NCBI GenBank assembly: GCA_001804345.1
Contig: MHFU01000032.1
Location: 5,707-14,795, forward strand
Length of the DNA: 9,089 nucleotides
Direction: 5' to 3'
Origin: Omnitrophica bacterium RIFOXYB12_FULL_50_7
GTDB lineage: Bacteria; Omnitrophota; Omnitrophia; Omnitrophales; Aquincolibacteriaceae
Shown: positions 6,001-9,089 of the stretch, piece by piece
How positions within the stretch are numbered: the stretch's first letter is position 1
Layout of the letters: the number at the start of each line of letters is the position of its first letter
Made by a program: the position numbers and the translations under genes
Notes under the pieces: model-generated
What the model was told of the DNA's origin: nothing
The model's database searches: none
The model's input: only the letters and a program-made list of their open reading frames with translations

Positions 6001-7252
6001 AGTCACAACCCAGTCAATCCAATCAAGCCCTGGAACGACCACACAAGCTGATTACTATTCCTCGTCAGATATGACAAAGGCCTTTGAACTCTTTCAGGAG
6101 CAATTTGGGACCCAATTTGATCTTGCAAATGCGTCAGGTATCCAGATGGATCAAAGTTACCGCCAGCAGATCATGGACCCACTTTTGGATGCAAGTACTT
6201 CAGCCGAGTTTGATCAGGCAGTGAATTCTTATTTGGGAGTTACTGATAAAGCTACTATAGATAAAGCGAAGACCGCAGGTTCTAAAGAGTACGGCTCTTC
6301 TTTCAAAATCGGCAAAAAAATAAATCTCTTAAAAGGTGAATTCGATTTTAGTATCGCTGGCGGTGAAACTAGAAAGGGGAAGTTTGAATTCGGACTTGAG
6401 GATCAGGCGAGTCGTTATAACCTTTTGTGGGGTTATGCCGGGATCAAAGTGGAGGCAACGGTTAACGCCGGCGGAACGATAGTGGAAGATGCCTTCACCA
6501 GAACGCAGACGTCCGTTGGTGTTTCAACGACAGTGGAATTGGATAGTCCGGTCCCTATGCTTAGTGGCGCGGTGATGGGAGGTGGCATGGTGGGAGTCGG
6601 TAGTGAGCTCATAAGCAAGTTTTTTAGAGACACTGCCGGAAATACGATCGCTCAAAAGACGGGCGTTGAGTTTGTGGAGAGTAAATTGTTCATGAAAGGG
6701 GAGGGGGTTTTGGGTAAAGTGGGCGCTTTTTTTCAGGGGAGCCTTGCCCAGGGCATTTCCACTACTTTTAATCTTCCAAATCCGGATACGAACGTTGGCG
6801 GCAAACTGGCGTCTTTTAAAACCGAAATTTTTCGTGAAAATGGTGAAAATAAAGCTAAAATCACCATCCTGACGCCAATGGCCGGCAATTATTCCATTGT
6901 CAAGTCGCGGCTGGCAGTAGAAGTTTCTATTAGTTCTAAAGATTCGGGTAGTCGTGAGAAAAGAGAAAATTTCATAGAGTCTTTTACGAACCAACTCGAT
7001 GGCATTATGTCCCAGGTGGGTGGCGGCACATTGATCCCGGGCGCGGGGGGCGTTCTGGGCGCTGGTTCCATTCATCAGATCTCTGAGGTTGTTGCTTCCC
7101 AGCTTTTCGAAGTCGATCAAATGCAGCAGCAAGGCGGTACGATCGATAGTTTGATCGCCGGGAAAGATGATCTGGTCGGCAAGCTTGACCCTGCTTTTCT
7201 GGATGTATTATTAAAACAGAATACCAATGGGATCAGAATTATCAGCTTCTAG
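2..7252 (+). CDS. Giant multidomain surface or secreted protein, 5' end outside the window
   Basis: This frame has no stop from the left edge to the TAG at 7250-7252. The first in-frame start candidate is a GTG at 8, but codons before it (Asp, Ser) are also open, no signal peptide follows it and only seven bases precede it. The real start is therefore very likely upstream. Visible length is 2414 residues from that GTG. Domain order: jelly-roll beta domain, YD/RHS-like repeats with an inserted ILEI/FAM3-like domain, coiled coil, DUF4214-like segment, EF-hand-like loop, degenerate C39-like domain, two membrane helices, amphipathic 11-residue units, triplicated Gly-rich hydrophobic modules, beta-rich segment and an unrecognised C-terminus. 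The seven cysteines all lie between residues 879 and 1267. The architecture suggests an exported adhesin or polymorphic-toxin-like protein; this is inference, and no enzymatic activity can be assigned. A membrane-bound scaffold without toxicity is the main alternative. Confidence 0.93.
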   Translation, partial: DSVTEKLLGIDATFLDSIGNSLTMPIGDYIKRADRVQETAVILEKPALNFLQQVSAVGGFSPWSSLPAGWETTGRLGNGGYDSTAYYTFRYADTSSNHFLGFWSQKSPPLDLSQYDLISVTMRGNPELGYSPDFQMELKDFNFHRYVALYTLSAPDIPTTGYKTYTIPLEGREGMISEVNFKLVLETQGVGKQGTVYFQDISFLDLKKYTDKQWQNEAHITAGELQAIKVEARNLTAVGASIGSDKPLNFKELIPWLDAPSFMHYSPNAKNENELASFKRVDGSEVTLSGSNVSRLVLADGTVNEYETTGNQATSEIHGQDAAVQDGGSLEYGYGVLRKITQQDGRVYNLEYEFDSADGGEITVIRDELTGDERRFKNGELLRSDTEDELETRYSYQNGVLRGAEVFYKNRVLNSTQYAFSNNETLITDEEGTTWFYDKDGNLTKHLTQDGYLFGYSDFTISTENRQQFVGAFGEDDYKTKILGASGLQSVSLLGYEAPDGAQVIYGSGGLVEIRFLTGDQAVNVVLDEKRRIRSGQIQFKDGLIVEIENYLPVRGRDADGEIFNAAFPPAQKVELLIGEDGSYQGVRLDVNGRFYFYDPYGRLIKVESEDGERYTFVYNLGDSDVEMGYTQTYRKQVDFNGVPYPRELQFEAGDTLKLSSPEMILGEVPLQGDQRKGFIAAVFVEATNQWKVISGKMGSDGDRVLLRQFLESLKAGQSVAIAISDPDFSRISEEILVLLEGAGAGNVRAAAASQSNWFFFGNETLEKGQGREKTGGNSFLTYDETVETHSLSGIAHPVFEGKPMLAGIPKDFGDFYADFMKRYEKVRPDGEIQAQTVYDPDNRIVFTQRVDGIFSFYEHGKVRETYNHDRELIYTHEYLCLKENQSECKDDDFLLSKITLVKARSDFEREQAKLREQIAQVRYDALYDLAQQHEVADAAVRQGVREGQESLDEVIRQLEAQRFVTVRQCHRTWCGQECSDVTFENPKVVAMINEYQANKRDLVEKILPEQIASIPSVIEEKRLEIEISIRDRLADLDSQAADVLHEILKNEFSPVLTDLYRRILGRDPSTEEINNTVTRFQSTGKIDLRLLQQELVDSQEKQQREADKAAIITGVRTFLESYLASLADTQDANNNQVPDAQEALLTSLGLLKSEVVSLTREEVTQILTWLESRDLHFGQSAFLSLQTMLLSRNINVPMVTIGVETVLIDIFAGVINRFTEGDLLISVFALDRTAKIHGAEITGARYTEADLINLFQTTCPNVSAENPCRLRVMAHLGGDHFAVISSIEGDKITYIETIKGQSGESQTVQKDQFFEMWDTGNGTGHLVVFEDQVIAEKKIDDQAAMRIRGAFFPLIWLFWIAVAALVFTAASIVVSFISPTLGKILGYIAMVLSIISIVGSIANFVVEGAKMALTQLSNGVFSAIRNGFVAVGKVLFSAVKAAGQFIQSGFTFLKDVAAQGLRALGSGIRAIGSFIKEGIKLAINPGTGMVKESLSFGQQIGRSLIAAGINMGVSKGLEGLGVDPRLARLSGAFISGGIVGLGMEGTSFLQSGVQQYLIQGVSEIGLHLDLPPPLTAALSIAATASLQTYFNPDLTFKTIVTELAPSFAAKLTMGGIELLGRSMGLDPRITQLISMPIGMVVGGLTQNLLNPGTGGIFNAIKDSLLSRESLGRIVSTVAYLAADKWGTVPVLIALSGGKLLTSVIGGFLSKGDQGFFGSIVSGIVGGANDLVHNFVSNAIENAPELTASVMNGESLGDVFERLVVGALARSTLEDVVGIYGSIKTAYEQGKRQSRIVTLRPGIDVREIQMGTAEEPMTVWESLDGTKTLRVESKDRIVEGEGIRIIGQNFVLTSGTVTYKNPGTGVLIHEVYENNQLLQRQIVGDNQFVDMYGNGRTSSGAANPLKFDQSGNILEGTVENLVSGERVIYSAQTIRVEKSDKRLFSQGSNGLNYWFSYGGGNVQFEEYSRATGQLISKGDSATKMAPNNTVFVTQSGQMPGVTTQSIQSSPGTTTQADYYSSSDMTKAFELFQEQFGTQFDLANASGIQMDQSYRQQIMDPLLDASTSAEFDQAVNSYLGVTDKATIDKAKTAGSKEYGSSFKIGKKINLLKGEFDFSIAGGETRKGKFEFGLEDQASRYNLLWGYAGIKVEATVNAGGTIVEDAFTRTQTSVGVSTTVELDSPVPMLSGAVMGGGMVGVGSELISKFFRDTAGNTIAQKTGVEFVESKLFMKGEGVLGKVGAFFQGSLAQGISTTFNLPNPDTNVGGKLASFKTEIFRENGENKAKITILTPMAGNYSIVKSRLAVEVSISSKDSGSREKRENFIESFTNQLDGIMSQVGGGTLIPGAGGVLGAGSIHQISEVVASQLFEVDQMQQQGGTIDSLIAGKDDLVGKLDPAFLDVLLKQNTNGIRIISF
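170..622 (+). other. Jelly-roll (CBM/CIA30-like) beta domain of the giant protein
   Basis: Residues about 55-205 look like a carbohydrate-binding-module or CIA30-type beta-sandwich. The segment opens with Trp61 in a Ser-Pro-Trp context, runs through alternating hydrophobic strands, includes a Leu-Ser-Gln-Tyr-Asp-Leu-Ile stretch typical of the central strand (the 'region of the domain that is discussed as D-L-S-x-Y-D'), and closes with the strand VYFQDISFLDL, where FQDISF is residues 196-201. Such closing strands with an Asp before a hydrophobic pair are usual at the end of these domains. In bacterial surface proteins such domains usually bind glycans or mediate protein contacts. The exact family cannot be settled by eye, and the ligand is unknown. 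Confidence 0.5.
860..1867 (+). other. Diverged YD/RHS-like beta-repeat region of the giant protein
   Basis: Residues about 285-620 contain repeated short strands with the spacing of YD/RHS repeats: aromatic or Tyr-x-Tyr strands next to Asp-Gly turns. Clear examples are WFYDKDGNLTKH (residues 433-444), FYFYDPYGRLIKV (593-605) and YTFVYN (613-618), plus weaker copies such as QDGRVYNLEYEF and YSYQNGVL. The pattern resumes at residues 836-878 (nucleotides 2513-2641) after the ILEI-like insertion. YD repeats in RHS and teneurin proteins form a spiral beta shell that can enclose a C-terminal toxin. Here the copies are more diverged and fewer than in a classical RHS shell, so they may form only a local scaffold. 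Confidence 0.6.
1970..2302 (+). other. ILEI/FAM3 (interleukin-like EMT inducer)-type domain
   Basis: Residues about 655-765 match the signature layout of the ILEI/FAM3 domain as I know it. A strand begins at Gly676 (GFIAAVFVEATNQWKV). An Arg-x-Phe-Leu-Glu-x-Leu helix follows, then Gly-x-x-Val-Ala-Ile-Ala-x-x-Asp, a Ser-x-x-Ile-Ser-Glu-Glu helix, a Gly-Ala-Gly turn, and finally the Ser-Asn-Trp-Phe-Phe-Phe-Gly strand (Asn755, Trp756, Gly760). In animals this fold occurs in secreted FAM3 cytokine-like proteins and beside glycosyltransferases such as POMGNT1, where it can bind sugar. In bacteria it occurs as a module in large exported proteins. Its position between two blocks of YD-like repeats suggests a displayed ligand-binding unit; sugar binding is inference. 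Confidence 0.7.
2696..3163 (+). other. Charged coiled-coil segment with a C-H-C-C cysteine cluster
   Basis: Residues about 897-1052 are rich in Glu, Arg, Gln and Ala with heptad-like hydrophobic spacing, broken by a short loop. The loop carries Cys968, His969, Cys973 and Cys977 in the order CHxxxCxxxC. Two further cysteines, Cys879 and Cys887, lie just before the helix. Two long helices joined by such a loop resemble a helical hairpin whose tip is closed by disulfides or a metal. The segment separates the N-terminal beta scaffold from the DUF4214-like and C39-like modules and probably acts as a stalk or spacer. Confidence 0.6.
3170..3307 (+). other. DUF4214-like helical segment
   Basis: Residues about 1055-1100 fit the DUF4214 pattern: LYRRILGRDPSTEEI, with Tyr1059 and Arg1065-Asp-Pro, then an amphipathic helix, a short Thr-Gly turn and a second helix ending in Leu-Val-Asp-Ser-Gln-Glu. 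The LYRxILGRxP start and the closing Ser-x-Glu are characteristic. DUF4214 modules are common in large secreted, often calcium-binding bacterial proteins and resemble phycobilisome linker repeats. There is one copy here. Its role is not known; a protein-interaction spacer is plausible. Confidence 0.65.
3395..3430 (+). other. EF-hand-like calcium-binding loop
   Basis: Residues 1130-1141 read DANNNQVPDAQE. Oxygen ligands lie at loop positions 1 (Asp1130), 3 (Asn1132), 5 (Asn1134), 9 (Asp1138) and 12 (Glu1141), which is the EF-hand / thrombospondin type-3 / dockerin-like spacing. The usual Gly at position 6 is Gln. The Val-Pro-Asp piece matches the GVPDxxE form found in secreted bacterial calcium repeats. 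A single loop just before the C39-like domain could stabilise that junction when calcium is present outside the cell. Confidence 0.5.
3509..3997 (+). other. Degenerate C39-like (papain-fold) domain lacking the catalytic cysteine
   Basis: Residues about 1168-1330 follow the C39-like layout. HFGQSAFLSLQTML sits where the family has DCGPxALxxxL. A second part, ISVFALDRTAKIHG, matches the usual helix before the middle strand. The GGDHFAVISSIEGDKITYIE block carries the family histidine (His1279), and FFEMWDTGNGTGHLVVF (Trp1316) matches the closing strands. Aligned this way the catalytic Cys is Phe1176, the Asp of the usual DP motif is Glu1295, and the preceding oxyanion Gln is not present. The domain would therefore be non-proteolytic, comparable in principle to the C39-like domains of some ABC exporters, which bind substrate without cutting. 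Cys1258 and Cys1267 lie inside and could form a disulfide. A binding role is inference. Confidence 0.6.
4055..4222 (+). other. Two predicted transmembrane helices
   Basis: Residues about 1350-1376 (from FFPLIWLFWIAVAALVF) and 1383-1405 (from ILGYIAMVLSIISIVGS) are strongly hydrophobic stretches of roughly 27 and 23 residues, separated by a short Pro-Thr-Leu-Gly-Lys turn. Arg1345 and Arg1347 precede the first. This is a helical hairpin placed after about 1350 residues of soluble, extracellular-type domains. It may anchor the protein, or it may be a membrane-inserting hairpin as in pore-forming toxins and translocating polymorphic toxins. The sequence alone does not decide between these. Confidence 0.8.
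4280..4444 (+). repeat. Five tandem 11-residue amphipathic units
   Basis: Residues 1425-1479 divide evenly into five 11-residue units: NGFVAVGKVLF, SAVKAAGQFIQ, SGFTFLKDVAA, QGLRALGSGIR and AIGSFIKEGIK. Small or Gly residues and a bulky hydrophobic recur at matching positions, with Lys, Arg or Gln on the other face. An 11-residue period gives a continuous amphipathic helix (hendecad). Its place directly after a transmembrane hairpin and before further hydrophobic modules suggests contact with the membrane surface. The units are not similar at the DNA level. Confidence 0.5.
4454..5242 (+). repeat. Three diverged tandem Gly-rich hydrophobic modules beginning with Asn-Pro
   Basis: Modules start at residues 1483 (NPGTG), 1590 (NPDLT) and 1649 (NPGTG). 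In the first, IGRSL falls about 16 residues later and GVDPR (1520-1524) at +37. In the second, GLDPR is at 1623-1627. In the third, LGRIV falls about 20 residues later and TVP aligns with VDP, since Pro1688 is at +39 just as Asp1522 is in module 1. Each core is followed by a Gly/Ile/Val-rich stretch (GAFISGGIVG, IGMVVGG, LLTSVIGGFL). The module lengths differ, so this is old, diverged duplication within the gene. The composition resembles hydrophobic regions of phage tape-measure proteins and of toxin translocation domains. Confidence 0.5.
5384..5947 (+). other. Beta-rich segment in the C-terminal half
   Basis: Residues about 1793-1980 switch from hydrophobic helices to short beta strands with Asp-Gly and Gly-Asn turns, for example TVWESLDGTKTLRVES, GTVTYKNPGTGVLIHEVY and FSYGGGNVQFEEY. 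It recalls the YD-like repeats of the N-terminal half, with alternating strands and turn-forming Gly/Asp, but has no clear YD motif. It also contains a third NPGTG (residues 1859-1863). No family is recognised. It is followed by a Ser/Thr/Gln-rich low-complexity linker at about 1985-2025. Confidence 0.45.
6275..7249 (+). other. Unrecognised C-terminal region, possible effector part
   Basis: Residues about 2090-2414 follow a Ser/Thr/Gln linker and a short helical stretch. Amphipathic strands come first (KKINLLKGEFDFSIAGG, GKFEFGLED), then Thr/Val strands, a Gly/Met/Val patch (PMLSGAVMGGGMVGVG), more strands, and finally a helical tail with a Gly-rich turn (TLIPGAGGVLGAG). No nuclease, deaminase, ADP-ribosyltransferase or peptidase motif is visible and there is no cysteine. 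The chain ends in hydrophobic RIISF. The alternating strands could form part of a barrel or a binding domain. Its terminal position after a linker is where polymorphic toxins carry their effector; that role is speculation here. Confidence 0.35.
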
Positions 7253-7265
7253 TCTGCAAATTATC

Positions 7266-7270
7266 GGAGA
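7266..7270 (+). promoter_or_regulatory. Ribosome binding site of the beta-propeller gene
   Basis: GGAGA stands 12 bases before the ATG at 7283, slightly further than the usual distance but within range, in the purine-rich stretch GGAGAAAAGAACGAA. It supports that ATG as the start and shows that the gene is translated on its own although it follows the giant gene after only 30 bases. Confidence 0.6.
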
Positions 7271-7282
7271 AAAGAACGAACA

Positions 7283-8233
7283 ATGAACAAAAAGAGACTA
7301 TTAATAATTATTGCCTTATTGATCTTGGGGTGGTGTGTGTTTCAGGTAGCCGTTACTCCCTGGGGCGAACTTCCTGGGAAACTTATTTATCAAACGAACC
7401 GAATCAATGTGAAGGATGGAAAGGCTAACATAATACGCGAATCAGGCAAGCAGGAAAAAATAGTCGGCTCCGAAGGTTTTTATTGTTACAAATGGGCTCC
7501 GGATGGAGAAAAAATAGCCGCTTTTTCTGATAAAAAAGGTGATGTAGTACTCTTGGATCCAAAATGTGAGATCCTGCAGAGAATTGAAATGCCTGATGGT
7601 GCAATGGGTATGGATATCTCATGGCGTCCAAAGAGCGATCAGGTTTTTGTAATCGAACATTTTAGCAACGCATTGGATGCGGCCTCTTCGTTTGATCATT
7701 TAACTATATATGATTTTTCTACTAACCAGCGCATTCCGTTTTATGCTAACAACGATTTTACAATTTATGATATAGCCGTTGCCCGGAATGGAGATATTTT
7801 TTTTACCGGTGGGCCCGCAGCACCGGAGCATCTTGGCAAAGGCTTTTTTCTCTACCGAATGGATCCTCAAACAAAAAAGATGACTCTGTTGAGCCAGGGG
7901 CCGCGTCAAATCGAATTGATCGATAACGGCAAAAAGATCGTATTTGTCGGTTCGCTTCGTATCTTTGGCCAGCTCATCACCACTTGCGTGTTAGGTGTTT
8001 ATGATATTAAAACGGGATTTACCCGCTATATTTCGTTTTTTGCGGGGGATATCCGCCAGATGACAGTAGTTGAGGATGGAAAGTACCTTGTTACTGCCGA
8101 GGGAGAGGGCAACGCTGTGGTTCTTTATAAACGAAGTCTTCTGGGTGGTTTTAAGCGCCCGATTACGAAACCCGAAATGCTTGCGTATCTTGACTTTCCT
8201 TCCCAGGATCAGTATCCCGATTGGACCGCTTGA
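7283..8233 (+). CDS. Membrane-anchored beta-propeller protein (TolB/WD40-like)
   Basis: The 316-residue product starts with Lys-Lys-Arg and a hydrophobic helix (residues 6-24), then a periplasmic or extracellular domain. Cys18 follows Trp, so it is not a convincing lipobox, and a signal anchor is more likely. The rest repeats four-stranded blade-like units of the PD40/WD40 kind: YKWAPDGEKIAAF (69-81), SWRPKSDQVFVIE, ARNGDIFFTGG, IDNGKKIVFVG and VEDGKYLVTAE, each followed by a strand such as DVVLLD, LTIYDF, LYRMD or LGVYDI. About five or six blades are present. Such propellers are binding platforms without a fixed enzyme activity. The start is the ATG 30 bases after the giant gene's stop, with GGAGA 12 bases upstream. 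No terminator lies between them, so co-transcription is likely. A partner or periplasmic factor for the giant protein is an inference. Confidence 0.85.
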   Translation: MNKKRLLIIIALLILGWCVFQVAVTPWGELPGKLIYQTNRINVKDGKANIIRESGKQEKIVGSEGFYCYKWAPDGEKIAAFSDKKGDVVLLDPKCEILQRIEMPDGAMGMDISWRPKSDQVFVIEHFSNALDAASSFDHLTIYDFSTNQRIPFYANNDFTIYDIAVARNGDIFFTGGPAAPEHLGKGFFLYRMDPQTKKMTLLSQGPRQIELIDNGKKIVFVGSLRIFGQLITTCVLGVYDIKTGFTRYISFFAGDIRQMTVVEDGKYLVTAEGEGNAVVLYKRSLLGGFKRPITKPEMLAYLDFPSQDQYPDWTA

Positions 8234-8334
8234 GTAAAACGAAAAGGGATCGTACTCGAAAACGTAAAAAGCGAAAATAGAATAGTGACGGGTGCAGCAG
8301 GGATCCGCCGATGAAACTTTAGCGGACAAGCAGG

Positions 8335-8363
8335 TTGAGATGGGAGCTTTTGAGTCGTAATTT
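8335..8363 (+). promoter_or_regulatory. Weak candidate promoter upstream of the third gene
   Basis: TTGAGA (8335-8340) and TAATTT (8358-8363) are 17 bases apart, an ideal distance for a housekeeping sigma factor. The -10 box matches TATAAT only partly. It lies in the 157-base gap between the second and third genes, 27 bases before the ATG, leaving room for a short leader. The gap otherwise holds an A-rich stretch after 8234 and no gene that can be supported. Such boxes arise by chance, so this is only a candidate. Confidence 0.25.
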
Positions 8364-8380
8364 TCTTATAGAGAAAGAAA

Positions 8381-8384
8381 GAGG
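8381..8384 (+). promoter_or_regulatory. Ribosome binding site of the third gene
   Basis: GAGG, inside the purine run GAGAAAGAAAGAGG, ends six bases before the ATG at 8391. This is good spacing and fixes the start of the third gene at that ATG. Confidence 0.75.
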
Positions 8385-8390
8385 TTCACA

Positions 8391-9023
8391 ATGAAATATT
8401 TGAATATCTTGGGCATAGCGGCCCTTGGGGTTTTGATTTTTCTGGCCGGTTTCCATTATCTTCAGGCTCAGGGGTTCGTGGTGCCGTGGGGTCCGGCAGC
8501 GCCTGCGGTGGTAGTGCCGGTCGAGGAGATCCAGTACCGTTTCGAAAAAGGGAAGGGGCTTCTGAATGTCGCGATTGAGGATGTGTTCATGGGCGTAGGG
8601 ATGGTCACGGGAACGCGTCGGTTGGACGGGCAAGGGATGAAGACGCCTTTTGCGGGAAGTTTGGATTTTGAAATGGCTTCGAAGAAAAAGCAGGCCCGGT
8701 TGCAAATGGACCGGATCCGTTTGATCGAGCGCACCAAGGCCGGCGACGGACGTGTTTTTGAGCCGGACAGGATTTACGACAGTAACATGGAAAAGGGGCA
8801 GGAGCCGCAGATCCAGTTTCCGGAAACAAAAGGCAAATTTCCTTTTGTGTGGGAAACGGGCATGACAGGATATGTTTATTTTGTATTCCCTGATCTTCCG
8901 GCTGATATTGACCAGGCGGATCTTGTGATTACCTATAGCGGGAAGTTCCCGGAAAAAAAACACATCGCTTATTACGAAGACCGGTTCCCGGTTGAACGCA
9001 AAACCTACCGAAGAGAAAAATAG
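8391..9023 (+). CDS. Membrane-anchored or secreted protein of unknown family
   Basis: The 210-residue product begins with a short positive end (Met-Lys-Tyr) and a hydrophobic helix from residue 4 to about 24. Ala26 after LeuGln is a possible signal-peptidase site, so the protein may be secreted or anchored. A Pro/Val/Ala-rich stretch follows (VVPWGPAAPAVVVPVEE), then a mainly beta-stranded domain with charged turns (from IQYRFEKGKGLLNVAIEDVF on) and a basic tail ending RREK. There is no cysteine and no recognised catalytic motif, and I do not recognise the family. It lies 157 bases after the propeller gene on the same strand. An open frame on the other strand overlaps it but is Arg/His-rich and lacks signal-like features, so this reading is preferred. 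Confidence 0.8.
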   Translation: MKYLNILGIAALGVLIFLAGFHYLQAQGFVVPWGPAAPAVVVPVEEIQYRFEKGKGLLNVAIEDVFMGVGMVTGTRRLDGQGMKTPFAGSLDFEMASKKKQARLQMDRIRLIERTKAGDGRVFEPDRIYDSNMEKGQEPQIQFPETKGKFPFVWETGMTGYVYFVFPDLPADIDQADLVITYSGKFPEKKHIAYYEDRFPVERKTYRREK

Positions 9024-9031
9024 GTCGGTGC

Positions 9032-9046
9032 CCCGCCAGAGGCGGG
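9032..9046. repeat. Perfect 6-bp GC palindrome in the GC-rich 3' tail
   Basis: CCCGCC and GGCGGG flank an AGA loop nine bases after the stop codon of the third gene, forming a 6-bp stem. There is no following T-run, so a typical intrinsic terminator is not supported, although the stem could protect the mRNA 3' end. The surrounding tail (9031-9089) contains several GCGGG words and is clearly richer in GC than the genes before it. Short palindromes of this form are often dispersed genome repeats. No gene is visible in 9024-9089. Confidence 0.5.
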
Positions 9047-9089
9047 CAAGCGGGTGCGGCGGGGATGAGAATCAAAGGCGGGTGAGCGG

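Noticed and set aside
7336..7338. Cys18 of the propeller protein as a lipoprotein cysteine
   Set aside because: The residues before it are Leu-Gly-Trp, and Trp at the -1 position does not fit the lipobox consensus.
8304..8326. TCCGC / GCGGA inverted repeat between the second and third genes as a terminator
   Set aside because: The stem is only five base pairs with a 13-base loop and no T-run follows, so termination is not supported.
8319..8963. A 214-codon open frame on the - strand over the third gene
   Set aside because: Its product is Arg/His-rich with no coherent hydrophobic pattern. The + strand frame has a good ribosome binding site and a signal-anchor helix.

Overview
The window is filled by one very large open reading frame followed by two small genes, all on the + strand and all apparently for exported or membrane-anchored proteins. 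The large frame is open to the left edge, so its true start lies outside the window; at least 2414 residues are visible. No rRNA, tRNA, CRISPR array, insertion sequence or replication origin was found. The organism cannot be fixed from the sequence. A giant mosaic surface protein combining YD-like repeats, a FAM3/ILEI-type domain, a DUF4214-like segment and a C39-like domain is the sort of gene seen in Candidatus Omnitrophota (former OP3) and related uncultured PVC-type bacteria. That assignment is an inference of moderate to low confidence.

Layout of the giant protein, numbering from the GTG at 8: a jelly-roll (CBM/CIA30-like) beta domain (about residues 55-205); diverged YD/RHS-like beta repeats (about 285-620, resuming 836-878); an inserted ILEI/FAM3-like domain (655-765); a charged coiled coil with a C-H-C-C cysteine cluster (897-1052); a DUF4214-like helical segment (1055-1100); an EF-hand-like calcium loop (1130-1141); and a C39-papain-like domain whose catalytic Cys appears replaced by Phe (1168-1330). 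At residue 1350 the character changes sharply. Two transmembrane helices are followed by five 11-residue amphipathic units, three Gly-rich hydrophobic modules each opening with Asn-Pro, a beta-rich segment, a Ser/Thr/Gln linker and an unrecognised C-terminal region ending at 2414.

Downstream, 30 bases after the stop, is a 316-residue membrane-anchored beta-propeller protein. After a 157-base gap comes a 210-residue membrane-anchored or secreted protein of unknown family. The first two genes look co-transcribed; the third may have its own weak promoter. The window ends in a GC-rich non-coding tail with a perfect 6-bp palindromic stem.

Working model (inference): the large protein is a secreted adhesin or toxin-like delivery protein. 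Its N-terminal half would be an extracellular beta scaffold, its middle a pseudo-peptidase binding module, and its C-terminal half a membrane-inserting and effector part. The two small proteins would be periplasmic partners or, less likely, protective factors.
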